From Cordia subcordata (Eukaryota; Streptophyta; Magnoliopsida; Boraginales; Cordiaceae), in the NCBI GenBank assembly GCA_028554755.1, contig JAPTOF010000003.1, positions 24,468,001 to 24,532,000 of the forward strand: a stretch of DNA of 64,000 nucleotides, read 5' to 3'. This document shows positions 12,354-28,600 of the stretch, piece after piece; position 1 is the first letter of the stretch; every line of letters begins with the position of its first letter. The position numbers were made by a program, and so were the translations under genes. Under the pieces are notes generated by a model that saw only the letters and a program-made list of their open reading frames with translations, did not search any database and was not told the DNA's origin.

Positions 12354-12804
12354 GGTTGCGTTTGGTTCGCTTGTTTTCTGTTTTCATTTTCTAGTTTTTA
12401 TTTTTCATTTTTATTTTCTAAAAGTAATTTTCATTTTTTGTTTTCTAAAATATAGAGAATGTGTTTGGTTACTAAAAATGCCTTGCTTTTTATGTTTATT
12501 TACAAAATTATCAGCTTATTTTTTTAAATTTTTTGAAGATATTTACAAAATTGTCACATTATTTTCTAAATTTTTAAAATTATTTACAAAACTACCATCT
12601 TATTTTCTAAATTATTTAGAGTTATTTACAAAATTACCACATTATTTTTAGACAAAACATTTTTTTAATATTTTTTATTTTCCTCGAACACTGTGTTCTG
12701 TTTTCTAAAAATAAAAACAAAAATAATTAATCCAAAAAATTTTCTATTTTAATTTTTATTTTTTATAAAAATAAAAACAAAAAACAGACAAACCAAACGC
12801 AGCC
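12354..12804. mobile_element. PIF/Harbinger (Tourist-like) MITE, 451 bp
   Basis: The left end reads GGTTGCGTTTGGTTCG and the right end, reversed, GGCTGCGTTTGGTTTG. The similarity continues into TTGTTTTCTGTTTT-like sequence. Both sides are flanked by TAA (12351-12353 and 12805-12807), the 3-bp duplication typical of this superfamily. The interior is AT-rich with TTACAAAATTA repeats and codes for nothing. Confidence 0.8.
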
Positions 12805-13498
12805 TAAATCTCTCTCTCCTGGATACCACCTCCCTCAGTTTGCCACTCCTTCCTGGTAAAGCATTGAAGTTTCCTTACCTATCTATTTCATAGTTTAAAT
12901 ATATTCAAAATCTCACGTTAGAATAATAATTAATTAATTAATTTTTTCTTTAGTGCATTAAGCTGATAATAATATTTTTATAGTCATTGATTCATGGTGC
13001 TTAGCACACCACTTTCGATACTCTCACAATTGTTTTGTACGTTACATAACAAATCTCTGTTTAAACAGAAAAAAAAAAGGAAAAAAAAGAAGCAAACTCA
13101 TCAACGCCAAAAACTCCATTGATTTATCCGACCCTTTTGCTTCATTACACAAAAACTTGATCCAAATCTAGTATTAGCTCTAATGATTCTGATCCTTGTC
13201 CCCGACATCAATCCAACACAAAATATTATGTAAAAAAAAGAAAAATACTGGTCTGTCTTTTTCTTTTTTTCCCTTTTTCTAATTTGGGGGGTTTGCATTA
13301 TTATCCAGTTTATATTTAATGGCCTACCTGTCATCTCTATTAGTTTCAAACAACTCTTTTTGTTTGTTGTCCTACATATTTAGTGGTTTTCAGCTTCTTC
13401 GTAACTAAGTTGATCCGGGTGTTTGTAAAGTTTTTTTTTTTTTTTCCTGAGGGGGTGGGGAAAGAAAAGAATACAAAGGTCAAGGTTTGTTTAAGAAA
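12805..13498. other. Upstream region of the CIPK23-type gene
   Basis: AT-rich sequence with homopolymer tracts (T16 near 13430) and no coding region. It should include the promoter and perhaps the start of the 5' leader, but no TATA box or start site could be fixed. Confidence 0.4.
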
Positions 13499-13499
13499 G

Positions 13500-13646
13500 A
13501 TGAGTGTGGCGAAGTCTCAAGTATGGCAGCCTTGCAAGAAGAAGCGAATTTAGTTTTTAGAAGAATAAGAAAAACCAACCAAGAAATTTTTTTAAAAAAT
13601 GGACGGAATTTGCATTGAAAGATCAGGAGGAGTAAAGAGAATCTGA
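13500..13646 (+). promoter_or_regulatory. Two short upstream ORFs before the CIPK23-type start
   Basis: uORF1 runs 13500-13553 (17 codons and stop; peptide begins MSVAKSQVW). uORF2 runs 13599-13646 (15 codons and stop; MDGICIERSG). Both end before the main ATG at 13723. They would lower main-frame translation if the transcript begins upstream of 13500, which the sequence alone does not show. Confidence 0.4.
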
Positions 13647-13722
13647 GGGGACTCATTGAGGGGAAAAATATAGATTCGAAATAGAAATTAAAGAGGGAAA
13701 TTGGGAAAAAAATTGATTAAAA

Positions 13723-19388
<5,666 letters not shown>

Positions 19389-20203
19389 AGCTTTGTGTTT
19401 GTATGACCTGACGTGTTCTTGTGTTGTTTTAACAAAATCAACTCACTACGAAGTTGTAATTTGGTTGTCTGTAAACTTGTCAGTGCATCTGTTCGTTTGA
19501 GGGTAAACCGGCTTGGTATTGTCGTTTGATGAGCATTGGCATACAAGGGAATGCTTTAGTAATATGTGGTTTGGGTTTTAACTTTGAACTGAATATGAGC
19601 AAGAAACCATAAAAATGTGCCTGAACTTCGAATTATTTGATCTGTGTGAAATGATATTGTATTTATTTTTCTTGTTCCCCACTTTTGGAGGGTTGTCTCG
19701 AGAGAGCAAGGATCCCGTCATAACATCATGAGAGGACCTATGGTTCGTGAAGGTCCGCGAATCTTATTTTTACTCGTTAACAATTCGCGACTGTCGGACC
19801 CTCCCATGCATATATGCGGATCTCCTCCCGCTTTAAGGAAGGGACGGACGGAATTTCTTGTTTATAATCTGACCACCAATCTACAAGGGGCAGTGTAAAG
19901 GGTGGTACGAAATTCTTAACAAGTTTTATTTCAGATGCTTGGGGGAAAAAAGAAGAAAAGGAAAAGTTCTTTTGTATATGTCAGATTCTGGTACAAGTGT
20001 GAGGTGTGTACGGGGCTATATTGGTCATTGAAGGAAAAATGAACTCCATAAAATCTTATCCAATCTAAGCAAATCCTAACTGGACCAATAAAATCTAAAG
20101 CTAACTAGCCATGTGTCATTTCAAGACTCAGATAAATAGGAAAACCTTGTGGCTGCTATTAGTTTCTCTGTGCTCTGTCCTCGCCTCTCCCTCCCAGACC
20201 ACT
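19389..20203. other. Spacer between the kinase and mTERF genes
   Basis: The first 200-300 bases are presumably the kinase 3' UTR. Positions 19700-19860 are relatively GC-rich, with GGTCCGCGAATC and GGACCCTCCCATGC words, and may be a repeat. No gene is seen. Confidence 0.5.
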
Positions 20204-21118
20204 ATGCCAATAGCAGCAACCGCACTCCACTCTTCTCTTTGCTTCTCTGCTCAGAAGCCATCACCCCAACTCTCAGCATCAGAACAACAAAGCAGCACAC
20301 TCTTAACAACATCAAAACCCAAAAGCCTCCTCCATCAACACCCACTATGGCCATCAACACATAAACACATCTCCCTTGAATTCAAGGAGAAAATCTTGTG
20401 CCTCGAAATAATGGGTGTTGATTCAGGCAGAGCATTAGCCCAAAACCCTTCTCTGCAAACAGCTTCTCTGCATTCCATCCACTCCATTGTCAGCTTTCTG
20501 CAAAACAAAGGCATCCACCAGAAAGACTTAGGCCGAATCTTCGGAATGTGTCCGAAAGTTCTAACATCAGACATCAAAACGGAGCTTAATCCGGTGTTTA
20601 ACTTCCTCTCCGGTTCACTAAAAGTCCCTGATCAAGATTTCAGAAAGGTGATCAACAAGTGTCCAAGGCTGCTAATTTCCAGTGTCAAGGATCAGCTGAA
20701 ACCAGCACTGTTTTATCTCCAGAGACTTGGTTTTAAGGACTTGCACGCACTGGCTTACCAGGATCCAATTCTGCTAGTTTCCAGTGTGGAGAACACATTG
20801 ATTCCTAAGTTGGATTATCTGATGAGCTTAGGATTCTCCAGGGATGATGCAATTGGGATGGTTTTAAGATGTCCAGGGCTGTTCACTTTCAGCATTGAGA
20901 ATAATTTTAAGCCTAAGTTTGAGTACTATTCTAAGGTGATGGAGGGTACATTGGAGGAGTTGAAGGAGTTTCCACAGTATTTTGCATTTAGTTTGGAGAA
21001 GAGGATAAAGCCTAGACATATGGAGCTTGTACAGAGTGGGGTTAATGTTTCTCTGCCCCTGATGCTTAAGACCACTGATGATGAGGTTAGAGAATTGATA
21101 AGGCAAGCTGGAGGATAA
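20204..21118 (+). CDS. Plastid-type mTERF protein, 304 aa
   Basis: Single-exon member of the mitochondrial transcription termination factor family: helical-repeat nucleic-acid-binding proteins that act in plant organelle gene expression. From about residue 55 on, the protein is stacked ~35-residue mTERF motifs with the typical CP..L pattern (MCPKVLTS, KCPRLLISS, RCPGLFTFS, EFPQYFAFSLEKRIKPRH). I chose the ATG at 20204 because MPIAATALHSSLCFSA begins a Ser/Ala-rich, acid-poor transit-peptide-like leader. An in-frame ATG at 20111 would add 31 residues (MCHFKTQINRK). The closest relatives I recall are Arabidopsis At2g34620 (mTERF10) and At2g36000 (mTERF11/EMB3114); adjacency to the polyprenyl synthase favours the first. 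It may be plastid- or dual-targeted. Confidence 0.9.
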   Translation: MPIAATALHSSLCFSAQKPSPQLSASEQQSSTLLTTSKPKSLLHQHPLWPSTHKHISLEFKEKILCLEIMGVDSGRALAQNPSLQTASLHSIHSIVSFLQNKGIHQKDLGRIFGMCPKVLTSDIKTELNPVFNFLSGSLKVPDQDFRKVINKCPRLLISSVKDQLKPALFYLQRLGFKDLHALAYQDPILLVSSVENTLIPKLDYLMSLGFSRDDAIGMVLRCPGLFTFSIENNFKPKFEYYSKVMEGTLEELKEFPQYFAFSLEKRIKPRHMELVQSGVNVSLPLMLKTTDDEVRELIRQAGG

Positions 21119-22628
21119 TATATAATGGAATCATCACTTTGTTGTCTCCTTGATTTGTAACTATTTACTCTCATTTGCATTGTATCATTTGTAAACTGTA
21201 AATTTGGCTTGATGATTGTAAGCATAGTTTCAACATTACTGACAAACCCGTGTCAAATAAAATAGCTGATTTGGCGCTCTAGCCACAACCAATCTTATTT
21301 GCCACCTATACCCTTCTCCATTACTATGTTCTCATACACGGGAATATCCCGTTGGCCGGCTTCTACAGTAAATTTTGTTTGTTCTTTGCCGATTGGGTTG
21401 TGGGGCTTACTTTCAAGCTCCAGTGGCATTGTGACTAGTGTTATTGGTCGTTGGATCGGCCGAAGCCGAAAAGTAGCTTGAGAGACTGAAGACAGTTCTT
21501 TGTACACTATTAAGATGATCTGCTAGAACTTAAAGCATGGCAGACTGGTCAATTCCTTATCATGCATTCTTTCTCTTTCTTTTTTTTCCACCTCTTTTAA
21601 TCAGGTGAAAGGACTAACTCATACGATAACCACAAGGTAAGTTAAGACATTTAACACAAAGTACGGGACAAAATTGAACCCGATTCTTGAATTCTTAGGT
21701 TTGGAACATCTGTGGGCCTGAAAACCTTATTAGGCATTAACCAATTACGCTATCGTTTAGAGCACCATACATGAGTTTGACTCACTTGTTCTCTTTTGCA
21801 ACACCATTGTGAGATTTGATACAGTAGATTATACGAATCTTTTTTTTTTTTTTATCATAATTATATAATTAAATGAATGGTTTACCTTCACTATAAGTGA
21901 ATTTGTTGGTGAAGAAAAAAGAGGAAAATTCTATAAATGATTCTTATTATTTAGAAAAAAAAATTATTTTGGTCTTTAATATTTATAAAAAATGTCAATT
22001 TAATCCCTATTATTTTAAAATTGACTTATTTAATCCTAATATTTGTGAAAGGTGTCAATTTCATTCCAATTACTTACTCATGTATTATTCACATGACTAC
22101 TTTTTTAGGCAAAAATGGGATTACATTAACAATCTTTCTAAACATTAAGAATAAAAAAGGTCACTTTAAAAATAATAGCGATCAGATTGACGTATCTTAC
22201 CAATAACAAAGATCAAATATCGTACTTTTAAAATAATAGAAATTACAATAACACTTTTCTTTACCAACAAAGGCTAATTATGAAATTTGCCCAAAAAAAG
22301 CATCAACCTACCACCACTTTTGTCATAAGCGACCAAAGCCAACAAGCCGCCTCCAACAAACACAGCGCATATGAGCACCGAATGAAAAAGGACGAAAGAG
22401 CTTACACGGTCAAGAATCAGCCATCGTCATTGCATTACCCAACCACAACCAACTTGCCTAAACTACTCTCCGTTATGTGTAATCACTAATCTCCCTCTTT
22501 TCCCTTGCTTTCTCCTTTGACCTCTGTTTCGGCTTTCGAATCTCACTTCTTCATGCTGTCATTACACGCACTACACCTACTCTTATACATACATAATATA
22601 GCAATTCACATATACATATAGATAATAT

Positions 22629-22632
<4 letters not shown>
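21119..22632. other. Spacer between mTERF and polyprenyl synthase genes
   Basis: This contains the mTERF 3' region, a palindromic MITE-like element (21902-22271) and the synthase promoter. No additional gene is supported. Confidence 0.5.
21902..22271. mobile_element. Long inverted repeat, MITE-like (about 370 bp)
   Basis: The left arm (TTTGTTGGTGAAGAAAA, later TTTGGTCTTTAATATTTATA and AATGTCAATTTAATCCCTAT) pairs imperfectly with the right arm reversed (TTTGTTGGTAAAGAAAA, TTTGATCTTTGTTATTGGTA, ACGTCAATCTGATCGCTAT). The arms exceed 130 bp, so the element could fold into one long hairpin. I could not settle the target duplication, so the superfamily is open. Confidence 0.6.

Positions 22633-22666
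<34 letters not shown>
22633..22666. repeat. (AT)n(GA)n microsatellite just before the synthase ATG
   Basis: AT units then about 12 GA units end two bases before the start codon at 22669, so the repeat probably lies in the 5' leader. GA repeats in plant 5' leaders are common and are often length-polymorphic. Confidence 0.85.
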
Positions 22667-22668
22667 AG

Positions 22669-25600
22669 ATGTTATTTTCTCGTGGATTATCTCGCTCGGG
22701 TTTGACCCGTTGTAGTAGATGGATCTTCTCGTTGCGGAACGAGTCGCCCCAATTTCTACATCCCAATCATTATTATCGCTCTCCCATTTCTTCTACTCAT
22801 CAGGTAACCGCAAAGATGAGTTTCTCGATTTCAGCTGATCATGTTTTTAGCTCGTTTTTGATGTTTCGAATGTTTAATGGTCGTTTTGGATTTTGAAAAT
22901 AATTGAGCGGTAAAGTTAGTACTGTAGAAATAGTTTAATAATGCAGGAATTATTTGCTTTCTTGTGCATTTTCTTTTTTTTTCAACTTTTTGTGAGTGTT
23001 TCTTTGCTGTAGAGATGCTTGGTATGGTTTTTTCATGTTTTAAAGCTTTTTTGCTAGTTTGCCGCGTTAATATATTGATTTTCAGCTTGATTTGGTGATC
23101 ATGTCATCTTGTTGGATGGTGGTTTGTCATTGGAATTTTATCAAGCATGTGGTAGGCATTGAATCTGTATGAACTGTAAATATCGTGTCCAATGTACCAG
23201 GCTCTTGCAGATTGCAGGATTGGTGAAGATAGATACGCACATTATGATATTGAAACTGAAGTTGATATAATAGTTTATCTAATAGGTAGTCAATTAGCTG
23301 TGCCTTCTACTGCAGGCTTCTGCAAATAGCAGGACATTATGATTTTTGGAAAAGAAGTACATGTCATGGATCGTTTGAATTGTTAGTGGGTTAGTTGTGC
23401 CCTCTGCTGGAGGCTTCTGTAAATAGTAGAGTTTGGGGAAGGTATATGCATGCATCATATTATCAAAATTGAAGTTGAAATATTTAGATTATTTAACAGT
23501 TAGTGGATTTCCCATACCTTTGTTGAAGGCTTCCACAAATAGCATAGTTTGGGAAATAGGTATATGCACTATAACATCATAACTTGAAGTAGAATTAGTA
23601 GTTTATTTAACGGTTAGATAGTGGTTAAGCTGGGTCCGCTGAAGGCTTCTGCAAATACCGGACTTTGGGGAAGGTAGATGCACCAGTTATTAGATTGAAA
23701 CTGAAGTAAGAATGATAAATTCTTTTAAGAGTTAGAGGACTAGTTGTGTACTGGTTTGAAGGCTTTTGTATAGCAGAGTTCTGGGGAGGCATGTTACTGG
23801 ATTAGCTGTGCCCTGCCTTGAGAATTTGAATTTGGTAATGATTGCAACAACGTAATGGTGGTGTGGGAGTTTCCTAGCTTCAGTGTGGGGCAAGCTCTAT
23901 TTCTGGTCACATGAACTTTTTTGAATTTTAGAAGTCGTGCCAGATAGAAAGCAGGTGGAGAAGAAAACTGCTTTAAAAGCAGCACATGCAATACCCTTTT
24001 CAGCAAGAAGTTGGGAGGAAAAGCTGCAGATCAGGGATAGTTGTTGTTGCATGGGTACTTCCAACTCTTGCGAAGGCATTTTTAGCTGTGTAAAGTGCTT
24101 GGATGTGATTTGTCCTTATAAATCTCCAATGCCGTCTATTTTGTTTTACCTGTTACAAGTGAATGTCTATTTGCTGAAAGCCGATATACGAAGTAGTAAG
24201 ATGGTGATTGATAGTGCTTATTTTGGGTGATACAAGCACTTTATATAAAAGCTGGTGGGGTGGCTTTTTGTTTTGGGTGCTTAAATAAGCACAGCCAAAC
24301 TGGATGTAAGTCTTTTTAGATAGAGCTCATTCTTTTGGAGGATTTTAACTTAAATAATGTAGGTACATATTAACTCCTTATGTATCCTCTGTCAATCGTT
24401 GGACATGAGGGCCTGCGTGGACCTACATTGAGTACCATGCTTCATAATCAACTCAAGCTAAGCTGAGACCTTGTAACAACCAGAATCAGATTAAACTGTG
24501 ACTGACGAAAGATGCAACTCATTTAACTCTCAAGTAGTTTAGACGATTTTCAGCCACCTAAACAAAAAGTATCCCCTTCATGTTCTTATTAGTTGTGTTT
24601 CAAACATCACAATTTCATGAGCTCCTTGAATCTCTTTTTTCCTGCTCTGGTGTTGGAGAAAATAGGATAGGAATGGTGTCATTATAACAAGAGGAAGTTT
24701 TGTGATGAAACAATTGGTCTACCGTCTGCTTCCTTGTTTGTGGGCATTTCTCTTGGCTTCCCACAAATTTATGATCTTTACTCCTTTAGTAATGTAAAAC
24801 CTGTTCTGAATATTCTCAATGTGGATTAAGATGCATAGAGAAGGAAGAGCGGAGAGTGAGCATTTTCTGAATATCTCCTTGTCCAGAGTGTGACTAGATG
24901 ATGACTGAAATAGACTACTAACATCTGATTTTTCCTAAAGAAAGGATACATACATACATACATACATACATACATACATACATACACACACATATATATA
25001 TGTGTATGTATGTGTGTATATGTATATGCGCAACATATGAACAAACTTTGGGCATCAAAAAATGTAGAAGTGACATCCATTGTCACAAAATTTTCTTGGG
25101 CCCAAAATAGTTTGTGCTTGGTTTTCAGGATAAGTTGAACTTCATTGTGGATGGCAAGGTCAATTCCTGTGGAAAGAGTGCAATAGAAGTGCTGATGATG
25201 CACGAAACTCTATGTACCATATTCAAATACCTTCTTCCTTCTTCTTTTTCCTTTTTGGTGTTACCATTCCCTACTAGCGTACAAATCTGGTTTTAAGGGG
25301 TTGTGTAGTAGGGCTAGGAAGAACTCAAATTCTGAAAATTTGCATGTGTTTTCACAGTGTGTATTGTATAAATCATGGAAACTAGTAAGTGGAAAGTGTT
25401 TGCTGCTGAGTCTCTCACTCTCTGTGTGTTGTTTGGGTGCACACCCCCACACAAATATAGATGCACACAAGATCTGTAATCTCCTTATAGTAGGTTGGAA
25501 CTGTTTGCCATCAAAGCTCTCTGCCACACATACACATATACATGCATACGAGATCTAATTTCCTTATAGTAAGTTGGATTTTTCTTTTTTTTCCGTTGAG

Positions 25601-28600
25601 GTTCTCACCCTCTGTGGCTCTATATGTATGGACACACATGCACAAATCTCCTTCTTTTATTACTTTGCCCTCCATGTAATTTTATGCTTTCTTATGCTTG
25701 GTTCTTGTTTATTTGCTGCAAGATTAGTTTCTTTATTTTAATTTTTATCTGACCAACTAGAATATGTGGGTCTTTATGGACTTTGTGATTGTTTATAATG
25801 CATTTGTTTTCTTTCTGGTGATTAGTAGGTTTTAGGTTGCAGAGTACTTTATTCCTGGGTTTCAAGTACGCTTGGCGGTGTTGGACAACGACTTCAGCAT
25901 CAGACCAGTTCAGTGGTTGAGGTTATTGCAACTCCACATCTACTTTGCTGCTCATAATCTTTTTCGCTGATCGTTTAACTTTTGATTTTCTGTGGTGTGC
26001 TAAGTGACCTTCCTCATGGAATTGTTTATGATATAAGAGTATCTAATCTAGCTGAAATTCAAAAAATTTCATTTCCTTTCAGTTATCTCTTTGTTTATGG
26101 ATTTCTAAAGCAGGTAGTTGAATATACTTGAAAAGAATACATGTTCAATTTTTTTTATTTTTTTATTTTTTATCTCATACTTGATTCTCCTATAGACGTG
26201 TGGCTTGAACCAGACAGTTTAAGTCGAACTATTAAATGCTATTATATAGATGATATCATTGTCTTCCTCCTTCTGACACCCTTTAGTAGTGTAATTGAAA
26301 TAGCTGAGAAATTCTCTCTCTTACTTTTGCTGCCCCTCCCACTCCCAGGAACAGTTGGATCCATTTTCCCTCGTCGCAGATGAATTGTCTCTTCTTGCTA
26401 ATAGGTTGAGGTCAATGGTCGTTGCAGAGGTATCTGATTATCTTGTCAGCTCTGACTTTTTTGAGTTGCATGATGTTCAACTAAAAGAGGAACTAGAATG
26501 ATGACCATTATTAATTCTTTTGAAGGTGCCAAAGCTGGCATCAGCTGCTGAGTATTTCTTCAAGGTGGGGGTTGAAGGAAAGAGATTTCGTCCTACGGTA
26601 CAAGCCATTAGTGTTAATTTAAAGTTTCAAAGTTTGACAGATGTATGCTGACATGATGTACACTTAATGTTCAGATATGACACCCACTTATGGGAATGTG
26701 AGGTTAAAGGCAGATTTTTGATAATGTTTGAGTGGTGTGTGTGTTCTAGCTGTTCCTAATATTACTTGGACTTCCACTTCAAGATTTGGTAACTATAACT
26801 TACCAGAAGAAGGACGCATTTTATAGGAACAAAGAAGTAAAAACAGGGACACATCACTTTCTCATTATCTATGATTGATGAAACAATTAAACAGGATGTC
26901 GGTGGGACTAGTTTAAACTTATGATTCTGTAGTTTTTCTTCTAAACTTTGCCAAGGTTTTTGATACCAGCAGTTTTTACTTGTTTTCTAAAAATTGAAGA
27001 TTTTATTTGAGCAGTGCTATGACATACCTGATGGGCAGGCACCTTCTAGTGTTTGATTGTTTCCTTGCAACGTTCCTTGCTCGTCTGGTATATTTTGCGG
27101 CTTCTTTTCAATACTGAGGATCGGATAAATACTTACAAGTTCCTCTTTGGAAGTGAACAGATTATGCTCTAGATAATGCATAACCGAGCACACGTTTTCT
27201 TTATTGAAGTTTATTTTTGGTATCTACTTTAGGAAAGCATCTGGCCCTAGTGGTAGCTCCTGGTTCAGGTTATCTATGCATAATTGCTATTTATCCAGAT
27301 GCATGGTTAGTGCAGGATTGGATTTGTTTTTGTTTTGTTGAATATATGTGTTATCTGTCTGAGTCATCTTTCAGCTTTTACTTTTTGAGCTTATTAGTTA
27401 CTGAAATCTTTTAAGTTTCTGTACAGAAACATATGAGCTGCTGGTCTTGCGACTTATGCTTCCTTTACTTTCTTTATGGGCTTGTCCCCTCCGCCAGCCG
27501 AAGCTATTTTTCTTTTCCCTCACAAATATCTATTGCTGGCAAGTCAGTATTCAACCATCATGAATCTGACATCTTAGGGTGCTGTGCACTTTATAGATTT
27601 TCCCTATCAAACTGTGCTTTTCCTTATGGTTATGATCCTTGTATAATTTTGACAGATGTGATATGCTCTGCAGGTTCTCTTGTTGATGGCAACGGCTTTA
27701 AATGTGCCGGTACCCAGACCACCACCTGATGTGGTTGTTGATACTTTATCCACCGAGTTACGTTCAAGACAGCAAAGTATAGCTGAGATCACTGAGATGA
27801 TCCATGTCAGTAGTCTCCTTAACATGTTGTTTATCTCAAGATCAACTAATTGTTCGCATCCTGAATAACAATCGATAACCTCATTTAGTAGGAAACTAGT
27901 GGTGCAGCTTCTACAATGTGAAGTACACTTGAAAAGATTTCTCAAAGAGAGCAAGGGTCAGGAATTTGGGAAAAAATTTGTATTAGAAGTCAAGATATAC
28001 ACTGCCTCTAGTATGGAAAATCATGTAAAAAGAAAAGCAGCTTGGCGTTTTGCCATTTAAAATTGACCTTTTCTTTGATGCAGATATGTCCATTTGTCAG
28101 GAGTTTGTAACCTATATTTACTACTTTATTCTAGGTTGCTAGCCTGTTACATGATGATGTCCTGGATGATGCTGAGACAAGACGTGGGGTTCGTTCATTG
28201 AACTTTGCAATGGGAAACAAGGTATTTGCTTTTCTTCTCTTGAATACTTTTGACCTTTTATTCTGTTATTGAAGCAGTCATGCTGCCTATGTTTATTTAT
28301 CTGTTGTATTAACCATTCATCATTTTTGTTGTTGAAAGTGGAGTTATTATAACTTTTTAGCTGAGGGTTTATTTTGTTAGAGGAGCAAGTCTCTGTTCGT
28401 TACTTGAGCTCAGATTTAGCCTTTGAACTATGTTTATTGCTGAGCTAACCATGTGGTTGCTTCTAGCTATTTGAGATATTTTCCTAGGTATATACAAGTT
28501 AAACCTAAAATCTGTGAGAAAGAAAACGTTATCAGATGAGAAAAAAAGAAAAATGAGACACTAACAGGTACGGATCACTTGTAAGGGGTAGCTTTTGAGC

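Noticed and set aside
12334..12651. 105-codon plus-strand ORF rich in Phe and Lys
   Set aside because: It lies almost wholly inside the Harbinger MITE and reflects its TTTTC/AAATTA repeats.
20111..20203. Upstream in-frame ATG extending the mTERF protein by 31 residues
   Set aside because: The extension does not resemble a transit peptide start and the shorter form matches the length I recall for the family; kept as an alternative only.
24947..25026. Regularly spaced short repeats considered as a CRISPR-like array
   Set aside because: A simple tetranucleotide microsatellite in a plant intron, with no spacers.
24826..25203. 125-codon minus-strand ORF
   Set aside because: It runs through the CATA microsatellite in intron 1 of the synthase gene; the Cys/Val/Tyr run is translated repeat.
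27607..27954. 115-codon minus-strand ORF
   Set aside because: Antisense shadow of synthase exon 5 and its flanking introns.
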